A DNA stretch of 34,220 nucleotides from a virus, in the IMG/VR virus record IMGVR_UViG_3300030090_000400, positions 1 to 34,220 of that record; one strand, written 5' to 3'. Within the stretch, counting starts at the first letter, position 1. Every line of letters begins with the position of its first letter. Both the position numbers and the translations under genes were made by a program. The notes under the pieces are model-generated. The model did not search any database and had not been told where the DNA came from. It saw nothing but the letters and a program-made list of their open reading frames with translations. Positions 8,029-14,480 of the stretch are shown piece by piece.

Positions 8029-8097
8029 CTATCCTCCTGTTGTGTCCAGTATACCTACCACAACCATGAATAATAGATACACTACTTCCCATTCCAT
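8029..8097 (-). CDS. Tiny membrane protein (22 aa)
   Basis: Reads MEWEVVYLLFMVVVGILDTTGG and stops at TAG 8031-8029. It is essentially one hydrophobic helix. AGGAG lies 7 bases before ATG 8097, 1 base separates it from the preceding stop (8099), and its own last codons (ACAGGAGGA) carry the ribosome binding site of the next gene. The packing and site make translation plausible despite the size; function unknown. Confidence 0.5.
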   Translation of the reverse strand: MEWEVVYLLFMVVVGILDTTGG

Positions 8098-8098
8098 G

Positions 8099-8311
8099 TC
8101 AAGTCTCCTTTAAGTCATTCATAAGATCAGCATACAAACCGTCTATCTTTTTCTGTTTGTACTGTGGTGAAAACCAATCAGGTCTAAAGTCAGACATGTG
8201 CTCTAGCTCCTCCATCTTTCTTACATAGGTTATCTCTGGATCAGTTAGGCTTACACCCTCTGCTTTATCTTTGGCTAAACGTATGTAAGTTTCATCCTTA
8301 ATTGTGGTCAT
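8099..8311 (-). CDS. Hypothetical charged helical protein
   Basis: 70 residues, alpha-helical and highly charged (LAKDKAEGVSLTDPEITYVRKMEELEHM). Not recognised. Overlaps the upstream gene by 14 bases and is followed after 1 base by the 22-codon gene, so it is part of a compact co-translated string. Confidence 0.65.
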   Translation of the reverse strand: MTTIKDETYIRLAKDKAEGVSLTDPEITYVRKMEELEHMSDFRPDWFSPQYKQKKIDGLYADLMNDLKET

Positions 8312-8534
8312 GGTCTATGTTGTCCCATCGTTTTTCTAAAGACTGAAATATTAAAGCATATCTTTGCTCCTCACTCATACCAGTGATGTCATTTAATCTG
8401 TCAAACAAATTCCATATGAGTGTATCAACAAGAGCTTCAACTCTCTCGTCAGTCCATCCTTCACCGTAATCTTCACTCCATCCATCAAAAACTCCAAGGT
8501 TAATTGCTTTGCTAAAATCATTCCATGATGTCAT
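8298..8534 (-). CDS. Hypothetical acidic protein, Trp-rich
   Basis: 78 residues with four Trp (WNDF, GWSEDYGEGWTDERV, IWNLFDRL, KRWDNI) and an acidic character. Ends DHDHN. Not recognised. It sits 9 bases after the cell-wall hydrolase gene and overlaps the next gene by 14 bases. Confidence 0.65.
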   Translation of the reverse strand: MTSWNDFSKAINLGVFDGWSEDYGEGWTDERVEALVDTLIWNLFDRLNDITGMSEEQRYALIFQSLEKRWDNIDHDHN

Positions 8535-8543
8535 GTCATTATC

Positions 8544-8984
8544 CTATCTATAAAATATATGATCTTCTATTGTTACTATGTACTCTACATTTCTCCACTC
8601 AGGATCTACGTTAGTGGCATGATAAAATGTAGCACCGTCCACTGTGTTAATTGATAAGCCATAAGAATAGTATACATCCTCTGCAATGGCAATAGCTTTT
8701 GTCCATGCACGTTGATCCTTTGGTTTATCAGACAGGCCATCACAGTACCAACTGAACTGACACTTGTGTTTCACAGGATAGTCCTGCTTCCAGCTATACG
8801 TTGGCCCTTCACGTATCACCTCACACACAGTGTCAGGCCAACGTGGATCATGCACCCTATTCAACACCACCTCTGCCACTGCTCGTTGTCCTATGGTGGG
8901 TTGATCACGTGCCTCAAAGTAAATGTTCTGAGCAAGACACGTGATCGTAGCACCCAATGCAGCTATGGTTTCATTTAACACCAC
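8544..8984 (-). CDS. SleB-family cell wall hydrolase
   Basis: 146 residues, matching the Hydrolase_2 (SleB) catalytic domain along its whole length: CLAQNIYFEARDQPTIGQ with the catalytic Glu24, AVAEVVLNRV, CQFSWYCDG, DQRAWTKAIAIAEDV, and GATFYHATNV-P-W near the end with a final IEDHIFYR. These enzymes cut peptidoglycan glycan strands. No separate binding domain and no clear signal peptide are visible. It lies in the leftward early set, away from the rightward lysis cassette that has its own T4-type lysozyme, so its use in the cycle (entry, release or envelope remodelling) is open. The start overlaps the upstream gene's end by 10 bases. Confidence 0.88.
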   Translation of the reverse strand: MVLNETIAALGATITCLAQNIYFEARDQPTIGQRAVAEVVLNRVHDPRWPDTVCEVIREGPTYSWKQDYPVKHKCQFSWYCDGLSDKPKDQRAWTKAIAIAEDVYYSYGLSINTVDGATFYHATNVDPEWRNVEYIVTIEDHIFYR

Positions 8985-9175
8985 ACATCCCCTCTAGGCT
9001 TCCTGCCTCTGGCACGTTGTAGCTGATCATCTGTGCTTTCTTTCCGTTGAAATATTTTTCTTTTAAACAGAGTCAGTGTAACCACCCCATCATCATCTTC
9101 CTTATATGTACCAGCCCATGTGTCGGGTTTACTGTACCACCATTCAAGTAGATCAGTTATGTCCTTATCTGCCAT
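8975..9175 (-). CDS. Hypothetical protein
   Basis: 66 residues. An acidic N-terminal half (MADKDITDLLEWWYSKPDTW) is followed by a beta-like segment (GVVTLTLFKRKIF) and a basic tail (RARGRKPRGDVWC). Not recognised. The start overlaps the upstream 48-codon gene by 11 bases and the end overlaps the hydrolase start by 10 bases. Confidence 0.6.
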   Translation of the reverse strand: MADKDITDLLEWWYSKPDTWAGTYKEDDDGVVTLTLFKRKIFQRKESTDDQLQRARGRKPRGDVWC

Positions 9176-9311
9176 AGTTTTCCATGCTCCTCTGACTGTG
9201 CTTAAACTTGCGTTGCTTACGCCTCTGTATTTTCCACTCGTTTTTCTTAGGTTTATCCAACGCTGATTTTTTAACTGGTATCTTTTGAAATACTAACTCT
9301 GACCGCATCAT
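9165..9311 (-). CDS. Small highly basic protein (48 aa)
   Basis: Starts at tandem ATGs (9311, 9308) with AAGGA 8 bases ahead and ends at TAA 9167-9165. The sequence is strongly basic (IPVKKSALDKPKKNEWK, then QRRKQRKFKHSQRS), so nucleic-acid binding is plausible. It overlaps the preceding gene by 41 bases in another frame and the next by 11 bases. Unrecognised; small size lowers certainty. Confidence 0.5.
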   Translation of the reverse strand: MMRSELVFQKIPVKKSALDKPKKNEWKIQRRKQRKFKHSQRSMENYGR

Positions 9312-9429
9312 TGTACTTGTCCTTCTTCCTGTTATATGATCCCTTGCCCTTCTTAGGCTTCACCACTTGGGTACGTGGCCTGTTGTACGCCATCTCACGT
9401 GCAACTGGGTTGATTGGTTTAATACGCAC
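9271..9429 (-). CDS. Small basic phage protein, GTG start (52 aa)
   Basis: GGGAGG lies 6 bases ahead of GTG 9429; no ATG is available until residue 13. The protein begins MRIKPINPVAREMAYNRPRT and continues QVVKPKKGKGSYNRKK, a pattern (NPVA...VV-PKKGKGSY-RK) shared by small proteins of many short-tailed phages, from memory; no function is known to me. It is preserved as a short, very basic protein and overlaps the next small basic gene by 41 bases. Confidence 0.65.
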   Translation of the reverse strand: MRIKPINPVAREMAYNRPRTQVVKPKKGKGSYNRKKDKYNDAVRVSISKDTS

Positions 9430-9450
9430 AACAGACCTCCCTTTATATTG

Positions 9451-9729
9451 CTATGCAGATTTATGCTTTGTGTTGTACATGTATCTGGTAGCAGGTTGCA
9501 CCGTGTAGTCACGCTTAGTTGTGGACACTAGCCCCTGCATATTCCAGAACACAACAGGTTGTTTGGAAAGATAGATAGAGAACTTACCAAACTGATAAGA
9601 CTTAAACTCTTTAAGTTCTTTACCAAACTCCCAACGTCTTTTGTGTACTCGCTTCCTAAAGATGAAGTCCTTGTTAAGGATGCGGCCACGTAGTTCTAGT
9701 TGCTTCTGTATTTTATTTGCTGTTGTCAT
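9451..9729 (-). CDS. Hypothetical basic protein
   Basis: 92 residues from ATG 9729, which has AAGGAG 8 bases ahead; the frame is open further up to 9780 but that stretch is the leader containing palindrome copy 1. The protein (MTTANKIQKQLELRGRILNK...) is basic and rich in Arg, Lys and aromatic residues. Not recognised. The palindrome directly upstream suggests independent regulation. Confidence 0.6.
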   Translation of the reverse strand: MTTANKIQKQLELRGRILNKDFIFRKRVHKRRWEFGKELKEFKSYQFGKFSIYLSKQPVVFWNMQGLVSTTKRDYTVQPATRYMYNTKHKSA

Positions 9730-9752
9730 AACAGACTCTCCTTTTTTGTTAG

Positions 9753-9766
9753 GTCCAATGTTGGAC
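9753..9766. repeat. Palindrome copy 1 (GTCCAA-TG-TTGGAC)
   Basis: Perfect 6-bp inverted repeat around two bases. On the minus strand it reads AAGTCCAACATTGGACCTAA and ends a few bases before the AAGGAG site of the gene starting at 9729. Possible operator or leader stem-loop. Confidence 0.75.
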
Positions 9767-9801
9767 TTATTGTTGCACATAAAATTTGTAATGTCAATAA
9801 C

Positions 9802-10005
9802 TTAACATGTTGTGATTTCTACTATATCCTTACGGTAGTTTTCTAAAAGATAATCTACTACCTTTTCCCAAGTATTATATTGTTCTGTGTTTATATCGGC
9901 AACGATTCCATCAAAGTCCTCATCGTCACAACAGACTGAAAAGTTACTGTCTAGTCTGATGTCACCGTAACAGTCTACGTTTTTGTAAACAGTTTCTATA
10001 TACAT
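9802..10005 (-). CDS. Hypothetical acidic protein
   Basis: 67 residues from ATG 10005, chosen because GGAG lies 7 bases ahead; a longer frame to 10032 overlaps the neighbour more and lacks a site. The sequence is acidic with vicinal Cys (SVCCDDEDFDGIVADI). Not recognised. It overlaps the stop of the upstream gene by 10 bases (ATGTATATAG). Confidence 0.6.
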   Translation of the reverse strand: MYIETVYKNVDCYGDIRLDSNFSVCCDDEDFDGIVADINTEQYNTWEKVVDYLLENYRKDIVEITTC

Positions 10006-10286
10006 TTGTCTTCTCCATATTCTTCTAACCATTCCTTGTCAGCAGATACTAGCTTCACTAAGAAGTTATCCTTTATGTCTCTGCAATATGTGTCACCATA
10101 CTCGTAAGATCCTTCATGCATCAGGGGAGATGTAGCTGACACATACCATCGGGCAAACCCATCATTCTTCTCAACAGATGAATGTTTGTAGGTCTTTAAC
10201 ACTCTCCATTCCCACCCTCTATTATCTGAGTAAATAGCATATGGGTTGTCATGGGTTCTCGATTTTCCAAAGTTAGTTCTAGGCAT
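9996..10286 (-). CDS. Conserved phage hypothetical protein
   Basis: 96 residues. MPRTNFGKSRTHDNPYAIY...GWEWRVLKTYK...ARWYVSATSP...YGDTYCRDI follows a pattern I recognise from proteins conserved across marine and alphaproteobacterial phages (NFG--R--DNPYA...GWEWRVLK-Y...ARW-V---SP...GDTY). The function is unknown. It lies in the early operon next to the Mom-like gene. Confidence 0.75.
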   Translation of the reverse strand: MPRTNFGKSRTHDNPYAIYSDNRGWEWRVLKTYKHSSVEKNDGFARWYVSATSPLMHEGSYEYGDTYCRDIKDNFLVKLVSADKEWLEEYGEDKCI

Positions 10287-10300
10287 TTGTTTTCTCCTTG

Positions 10301-10897
10301 TTATGGTTTGGGATAGTCTAATACTGGATAGCGTAATGCTTCACGCAAAACCTTACGCTCCCTCTTACTGCCAATGAAGTAAACATATCTGTGTTTAGCA
10401 GTTCTGGCTACTCTCTTTGTAATATCACCTAGATGATGGCGTGAATGTTTGCCATCCTTCCCGGCTATATCAGTGCGTGGTCGGGTGGTCCCGGTGAATA
10501 AAAAATTGGTAGCTTGATATACAAAACCTGTGTGAAAGTGTCCACCTGCATCGGCATAGGACACCACCACTTTAGGTTTAGGCAATAGCTTTAGTGACCT
10601 AGCCACCAGAAAACTAGCCTCATTTGGCAGGTTGTCCTTGAGCACTAGCCTGTTTAATTCAATAACATCAGACTTGTATTCTTCACCACAGATACCCTTG
10701 CATAAAGACGGTGATGCTGGACTGCCATACGACACCATGCCAACCATCTCATCGTGGCGATACAGACCATAGGCATAGCTAATAGACGGCATACGCTTGG
10801 CATAATGAATGTTAAGTATCCAATCCTTTGTAGCCTCATATGGTATTTGCACCACAGTATAGTCATGGGGCATTTGGTCTGACCATCCTATAAACAT
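10301..10897 (-). CDS. Mom-like DNA adenine modification protein (putative)
   Basis: 198 residues. The layout resembles the phage Mu Mom group, a GNAT-like fold that adds a bulky group to adenine in DNA and shields phage DNA from restriction: YGSPASPSLC, ELNRLVLKD, NEASFLVARSLKLL, VVSYADAGGHFHTGFVYQATNFLFTG and a C-terminal KHRYVYFIG. AAGGAG lies 6 bases before ATG 10897. If correct, its place in the early operon fits modification of newly made DNA. I recognise the family from pattern memory only; a different GNAT-like function is the main alternative. No dedicated restriction partner is visible, as expected for an anti-restriction gene. Confidence 0.7.
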   Translation of the reverse strand: MFIGWSDQMPHDYTVVQIPYEATKDWILNIHYAKRMPSISYAYGLYRHDEMVGMVSYGSPASPSLCKGICGEEYKSDVIELNRLVLKDNLPNEASFLVARSLKLLPKPKVVVSYADAGGHFHTGFVYQATNFLFTGTTRPRTDIAGKDGKHSRHHLGDITKRVARTAKHRYVYFIGSKRERKVLREALRYPVLDYPKP

Positions 10898-10908
10898 TTG
10901 ATTACTCC

Positions 10909-11112
10909 TTATACTAAGATGTCTAAGTTAGTACCACGATTAGTATCTATCGGTGGTGCTGGTCTAGTAGGCACTAGGTTGTCTGCCTTTTTAGCAGATG
11001 GATAGTGGTGTTCTTCCACATGCTTCACGTGTGGTGTAGACTTCCAAGGTACATAGATGTCCCTGCCTATAAAGTCCTGCACCAGTATGTGATATACACT
11101 GTCAATGCTCAT
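10909..11112 (-). CDS. Hypothetical protein
   Basis: 67 residues from ATG 11112; an in-frame ATG at 11127 is possible because a G-rich run lies between the two starts and could serve as ribosome binding site for the shorter form. The N-terminal half looks folded (SIDSVYHILVQDFIGRDIYVPW), the rest is a Pro/Lys-rich tail. Not recognised. It overlaps the end of the upstream gene. Confidence 0.55.
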   Translation of the reverse strand: MSIDSVYHILVQDFIGRDIYVPWKSTPHVKHVEEHHYPSAKKADNLVPTRPAPPIDTNRGTNLDILV

Positions 11113-11290
11113 CTGTACAGCCCCCATTAAAAGAAGCTATGGATTGTTGATACTGAAGAGTATCTAATTCATCCTGTAGTTCTACGTCTGTCATATTATT
11201 AAGTGCGTCCACTACAGACTGATCAGGCTGGTATCCATAGAAATATGTATACTCTTTTTCTACTTCATCTCTTAATGTATCTCTTAACAT
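11102..11290 (-). CDS. Hypothetical acidic helical protein
   Basis: 62 residues, acidic and alpha-helical (DVELQDELDTLQYQQSIASF). Not recognised. Overlaps the upstream gene by 7 bases and the downstream one by about 11, so it is translated as part of a chain. Confidence 0.55.
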   Translation of the reverse strand: MLRDTLRDEVEKEYTYFYGYQPDQSVVDALNNMTDVELQDELDTLQYQQSIASFNGGCTDEH

Positions 11291-11457
11291 GCCAAATCTC
11301 CTTTTTGTCCTAGCCTAATTGCATCCCTGTATGTACCTGTATGGTATCCTAGCACCTCATATGAGGCTGCACCCCATACGTGATCATCGTTATAATCACG
11401 CCACGCCTTTATTTGGCCTGACTTTACGTCTTTAATTACTACCCAGTTTTTAATCAT
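11284..11457 (-). CDS. Hypothetical protein
   Basis: 57 residues from ATG 11457, chosen because GAGGAG lies 8 bases ahead and the start falls one base after the upstream TAA. It begins IKNWVVIKDVKSGQIKAWRDY, beta-rich, and ends in QKGDLAC. Not recognised. Confidence 0.55.
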   Translation of the reverse strand: MIKNWVVIKDVKSGQIKAWRDYNDDHVWGAASYEVLGYHTGTYRDAIRLGQKGDLAC

Positions 11458-11458
11458 A

Positions 11459-11830
11459 TTATTTCTCCTCATAGTATTTAATAAAATATCTTAACACTTG
11501 TATGATACTTCTATCTTTAAACTTGCGTGTATCTCCATTGCGTCCCTGCCATTGCAGAAACTTCATAGCGTCCACTATGTCGTTGGGTATAGTGCCACCT
11601 GTACCTTCCTCCCATAGCTTAACCACATCCCACACAGTGAGGTCACGATTAAGTGCTAAGTCCCTTGTGGGTAGCCTATAGCTTTTACCAGAACCATAGC
11701 TGTTTCTGCTATGCCAATCCTCTACCATCTCATAGGCATCATCGAGTGACATACCTATTTTGATTAGCTCCCTAGCCTGTTGGTCTATGATATTTTCCTG
11801 TTGCATTTCAACTCTGTAATCTGTACTCAT
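11459..11830 (-). CDS. Hypothetical protein
   Basis: 123 residues from ATG 11830, which has a strong AAAGGAGG site; the open frame further upstream to 11890 overlaps the neighbour and has no site. Mostly helical: residues 12-40 (NIIDQQARELIKIGMSLDD) and the C-terminal FKDRSIIQVLRYFIKYYEEK are amphipathic. Not recognised. Confidence 0.65.
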   Translation of the reverse strand: MSTDYRVEMQQENIIDQQARELIKIGMSLDDAYEMVEDWHSRNSYGSGKSYRLPTRDLALNRDLTVWDVVKLWEEGTGGTIPNDIVDAMKFLQWQGRNGDTRKFKDRSIIQVLRYFIKYYEEK

Positions 11831-11843
11831 GTCATGTCCTCCT

Positions 11844-12167
11844 TTAATCCATCCTTGATGTGTAATATGCGGCAATGCCATGCTCACCAAGACATCGAGT
11901 TACACCCATAGCAAATGCCTCTTTAAATAAAAGAGATTGGTTGTACTCCCCTACCCACCAGTGCACACCAGTACGCCACTCATCCTTCTTAAATACAGTG
12001 GTGTGTTCTGTTGCCCACTTTGCAAACTTAGTGTTTGCTTTTGGCAGTGAGATAGTTGCGAACCCACATGGTCCGTAGTCCTCATCTGCACCTTTGGCTC
12101 TGAGTTTATTAACTTCTTTGACACCTTCGGTGACAGCTAATGCAAATAGTCCAGTATAATTAATCAC
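11844..12167 (-). CDS. Conserved phage hypothetical protein
   Basis: 107 residues. The pattern DYGPCGFATISLP...FAKWA...NQSLLFKEAFAMGVTRCLGEHGIAAYYTSRMD is one I know from many phages (PCGFA...FAKW...NQS---KEA...GI-A---SRLD) with no assigned function. Complete with start at 12167 and a natural C-terminus. Confidence 0.75.
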   Translation of the reverse strand: MINYTGLFALAVTEGVKEVNKLRAKGADEDYGPCGFATISLPKANTKFAKWATEHTTVFKKDEWRTGVHWWVGEYNQSLLFKEAFAMGVTRCLGEHGIAAYYTSRMD

Positions 12168-12169
12168 GA

Positions 12170-12415
12170 TTAATCTCCTATCGCTACGTCTAGTTCAGTT
12201 TCAATCCACACTCTAGCCCCACAGGGTAGTGGATTATCAGGGTTGTACACAATGGTAGCTACTACGTCACCATCCTCGCTTAGTATGTGAATACTATCAC
12301 CATAGAGTGTGCCGTTGTCACTTTGTGCTCTTAGTACAGGCAACCTATCCTTCGGCTCCCTGTGTATATTGCTACGTATGTTGCCTTGGTTAACGTGTAG
12401 AATATTCATATTCAA
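12170..12415 (-). CDS. Conserved marine-phage hypothetical protein
   Basis: 81 residues, beta-rich. ILHVNQGNIRSN...PVLRAQ...YGDSIHIL...VVYNPDKP-like IVYNPDNPLPCGARVWIETE resembles a small protein found in many marine phages; function unknown. GGAG lies 6 bases before ATG; palindrome copy 2 lies directly ahead of that site. Confidence 0.75.
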   Translation of the reverse strand: MNMNILHVNQGNIRSNIHREPKDRLPVLRAQSDNGTLYGDSIHILSEDGDVVATIVYNPDNPLPCGARVWIETELDVAIGD

Positions 12416-12428
12416 TCTCCATTGTTAG

Positions 12429-12442
12429 GTCCAATGTTGGAC
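12429..12442. repeat. Palindrome copy 2 (GTCCAA-TG-TTGGAC)
   Basis: Perfect copy in the 26-base gap upstream of the gene starting at 12415; its first base overlaps the TAG stop of the GP88-like gene. Minus-strand flank is again CTAACAATGGAG, shared with copy 4. Confidence 0.75.
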
Positions 12443-13107
12443 TAGTGTGATGATAAGTGAACTGTTACTCTTTTACCTATGGTAGTCTGGCTGAAACATC
12501 CTGCCTTACATATAGCACAATGTCCAGAAAGTTTCTTCCATGTCTTAGGGCATTTAAATGCTTCACCTATTCCTGCATACTTGGTGTCATCACCAAAGTA
12601 CATGATGTTCCAACCATCAGCAATCAAACTGTCTTCCTCGTCCTGTGTGTTGGATGGATCAAGTGACGCATTAAGAGCTATGTTTGGAATAGGGAATAGT
12701 TCAATTTGGATTAGCTCACGCAGTAATGTGTTACGCCATGCACGTGTAGGTATCCACCACGTAGTCTCAGGCGTAGCTAGTGCTATGTCCTTGACACGGT
12801 AGATGTCGGATAGATCCTTGATGGCTTCGCCTCTAGTCATATGTCTAGCCCGTTTAGTCTGTTTCTTCTTGCGAGATAGCCAAGTCTTGACAGCTTCACC
12901 TGTGACTACCTGCCATTCCTTCTCGCATCGCTCGTCACGCTTGCCCATGTTGGGATACATCCTGTACAACTTGACGTTGTAGCAGGTTTCATCACAGAAA
13001 CTAGTCCTGTGGTCACACGATCCCTTCACACCACCAACATCATTGATGGGCCTGTCACTAGCGAACATGCCTATGTCATCACAGTAACGAAACAAATCCT
13101 TAATCAT
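12442..13107 (-). CDS. Cys-rich protein resembling the phage GP88 family
   Basis: 221 residues. Two Cys clusters flank a folded middle: GSCDHRTSFCDETCYNVK near the N-terminus (Cys about 31, 38, 42) and FKCPKTWKKLSGHCAICKAGCF near the C-terminus. The middle segment (DIYRVKDIALATPETTWWIPTRAWRN...NIALNASLDPSN) follows the pattern of GP88/DUF5131-type phage proteins (a TIM-barrel-like region, P--TFWLPTR). The Cys sets suggest a zinc or Fe-S site. Function is unknown. A TAGGAG site formed by the stop of the preceding 30-codon gene precedes ATG 13107. Confidence 0.7.
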   Translation of the reverse strand: MIKDLFRYCDDIGMFASDRPINDVGGVKGSCDHRTSFCDETCYNVKLYRMYPNMGKRDERCEKEWQVVTGEAVKTWLSRKKKQTKRARHMTRGEAIKDLSDIYRVKDIALATPETTWWIPTRAWRNTLLRELIQIELFPIPNIALNASLDPSNTQDEEDSLIADGWNIMYFGDDTKYAGIGEAFKCPKTWKKLSGHCAICKAGCFSQTTIGKRVTVHLSSH

Positions 13108-13116
13108 GGTAATCTC

Positions 13117-13209
13117 CTATAATCTATGATTAGTTGCAAACAATACCCAAAAACCTATTACTACTACAAACCAACATATACCAAGTATATGCAATACGTC
13201 AAGCTCCAT
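13117..13209 (-). CDS. Tiny single-helix membrane protein (30 aa)
   Basis: Reads MELDVLHILGICWF, then a hydrophobic VVVIGFWVLFAT and ends NHRL. A single transmembrane helix. A GGGGGA stretch lies 8-9 bases before ATG 13209, which overlaps the last codons of the upstream gene, and its stop codon TAG forms part of the next gene's GGAG site, as in translational coupling. Function unknown. Confidence 0.5.
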   Translation of the reverse strand: MELDVLHILGICWFVVVIGFWVLFATNHRL

Positions 13210-13384
13210 CGTATTCATCCCCCGATAGATCAACCAATTCATTGACGATAAGCATGTCCTTCACATCGTCAATGCTCATGTATTTAAGGCACATCCTAGC
13301 AAGATCCTCATACGAACATACGTAACCATTATCTGCATATGCCATTGCAAGATCACGATAGTTTACTTCAAATCTTTTAGTCAT
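13199..13384 (-). CDS. Hypothetical acidic protein
   Basis: 61 residues from ATG 13384, which has TGGAG 8 bases ahead; an upstream GTG in frame is less likely. Sequence MTKRFEVNYRDLAMAYADNGY with CSYEDLARMCLKYMSIDDVKDM is helical and acidic. Not recognised. Palindrome copy 3 lies just ahead of the ribosome binding site. Confidence 0.6.
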   Translation of the reverse strand: MTKRFEVNYRDLAMAYADNGYVCSYEDLARMCLKYMSIDDVKDMLIVNELVDLSGDEYDGA

Positions 13385-13406
13385 GTTGTACACTCCAAAA
13401 TGTTAG

Positions 13407-13420
13407 GTCCAAGGTTGGAC
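13407..13420. repeat. Palindrome copy 3 (GTCCAA-GG-TTGGAC)
   Basis: Perfect arms with a different two-base centre (GG on the plus strand), which argues that the arms, not the centre, are conserved. It lies upstream of the gene starting at 13384, in a 61-base gap that also contains an AGATAT/ATATCT stem. Confidence 0.75.
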
Positions 13421-13445
13421 TTAGTTAAGATATACTAAGTAATAT

Positions 13446-13640
13446 CTAAAAGGTTGGCGTTTCTTTGCCATTAGCAAACTCATTCAATGCTGTAGCCAAA
13501 GCTTTAGCTTCCTTTCGTGTCAAGTTAACAGGCTTATTCCATCCCATGCCAACATTAACACAAACACGTTTGGTTTCACCACCCCAAAACCTAGTCAAGG
13601 TAAATGGTGCGTTTCTAGGTGTATTCAATGTAGTAGCCAT
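13446..13640 (-). CDS. Hypothetical basic protein
   Basis: 64 residues from ATG 13640 (GGAG 6 bases ahead); the frame remains open upstream but that part is the overlap with the previous gene. MATTLNTPRNAPFTLTRFWGG, then NLTRKEAKALATALNEFANG, a helix rich in Ala at the C-terminal half. Not recognised. Palindrome copy 4 precedes the ribosome binding site. Confidence 0.65.
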   Translation of the reverse strand: MATTLNTPRNAPFTLTRFWGGETKRVCVNVGMGWNKPVNLTRKEAKALATALNEFANGKETPTF

Positions 13641-13641
13641 T

Positions 13642-13872
13642 TTATTCTCCATTGTTAGGTCCAATGTTGGACTTCATTTGCTTTGCAAGTTGACGCAATT
13701 CATCCCATCTATTCTTTCGCATAGTTCTGGCATAAGTGTCAGCCATCGCCTTTGACTGACCAAACCTATATACTATAGGTTCAGTCACATCAATGTCATT
13801 AGGCACTTCTTTGATCCAGCTAGAACCCAAGGGTTTATGGGTTCCAACTGGGAGGATGTGAAACTTTGCCAT
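13642..13872 (-). CDS. Hypothetical protein carrying palindrome in its last codons
   Basis: 76 residues. An N-terminal beta-like half (MAKFHILPVGTHKPLGSSW) and helical C-terminal half (SKAMADTYARTMRKNRWDELRQLAKQMK). The last codons, SNIGPNNGE, are written by palindrome copy 4 and by the GGAG site of the next gene, so the palindrome doubles as coding sequence. Overlaps the stop of the upstream gene by one base. Not recognised. Confidence 0.6.
   Translation of the reverse strand: MAKFHILPVGTHKPLGSSWIKEVPNDIDVTEPIVYRFGQSKAMADTYARTMRKNRWDELRQLAKQMKSNIGPNNGE
13659..13672. repeat. Palindrome copy 4 (GTCCAA-TG-TTGGAC)
   Basis: Perfect copy lying in the end of the 13642-13872 gene and just upstream of the GGAG site of the gene starting at 13640. 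Flanks match copies 1 and 2. Confidence 0.75.
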
Positions 13873-14480
13873 TAGGCAACTTTCCTTTCTTCCATTGCAA
13901 TCTGGATTGAAGCCACATCATGGTGATATGCTGATGGATCATCAGCAGTTGCGGAGTCAATCAGCAACTCTACAACTTGTTGTAAATCAATGTCGTACTT
14001 TTTAGCAGTAGCTAAGACATTTGCTACAATGCTTTCAGCATTAACAGTTGAAGGTTTACCTTCAGTGTTACCTTCGGTATCACCTTCGGTGCTAGGTCCA
14101 TCGTTGGACTTATCAGCTTTCTTCATTGCCAACTGCAGAGCAGTTAATGATGTGAAACCTTTCTTTGAGGCTTTGTTGAAAGCTGTAGCTTCATCGTAGT
14201 TACGATAGAACCATAGAGCTTCTGCTCTACGTCTTTTGTCGATGTTGGCTATGCCAACTTCAGCAAGTCTTTTAGACTTGATCTTACCACCCTCTGCTTC
14301 AGCAGAGAGGGTATTCAACAGTTTACCTAATCGGTAATCAAACCCATCCAAAGCTGTGCTTTGCTTGAACTTCCTTTTCAAGGAAGCTTGTTCTTTTTTG
14401 TACATTTTAGCTAAAGCTAAACCTTCACTCTCTAGAGTGTCGATTGCAGGGATCACTGTAAGTGCTTTTGAAGTAGTCAT
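13872..14480 (-). CDS. Hypothetical early protein; mRNA tiled with stem-loops
   Basis: 202 residues, second gene of the leftward operon. Residues 1-110 are basic and helical (KMYKKEQASLKRKFK, NIDKRRRAEALWFYRNYDEA). A low-complexity linker with STEGDTEGNTEGK follows, then an acidic helical C-terminus (ESIVANVLATAKKYDIDLQQVVELLIDSA). Function not recognised. The DNA is remarkable: perfect stem-loops of 5-8 bp with 2-5-base loops occur about every 30 bases through the gene, and palindrome copy 5 lies inside it. The start at 14480 has a weak GGAG 8 bases ahead in CGGAGATTTAAC. Confidence 0.65.
   Translation of the reverse strand: MTTSKALTVIPAIDTLESEGLALAKMYKKEQASLKRKFKQSTALDGFDYRLGKLLNTLSAEAEGGKIKSKRLAEVGIANIDKRRRAEALWFYRNYDEATAFNKASKKGFTSLTALQLAMKKADKSNDGPSTEGDTEGNTEGKPSTVNAESIVANVLATAKKYDIDLQQVVELLIDSATADDPSAYHHDVASIQIAMEERKVA

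Noticed and set aside
9311-9508. Rightward open frame across 9.3-9.5 kb
   Set aside because: It is antisense to two small basic leftward genes with strong ribosome binding sites and known sequence pattern; it has none.
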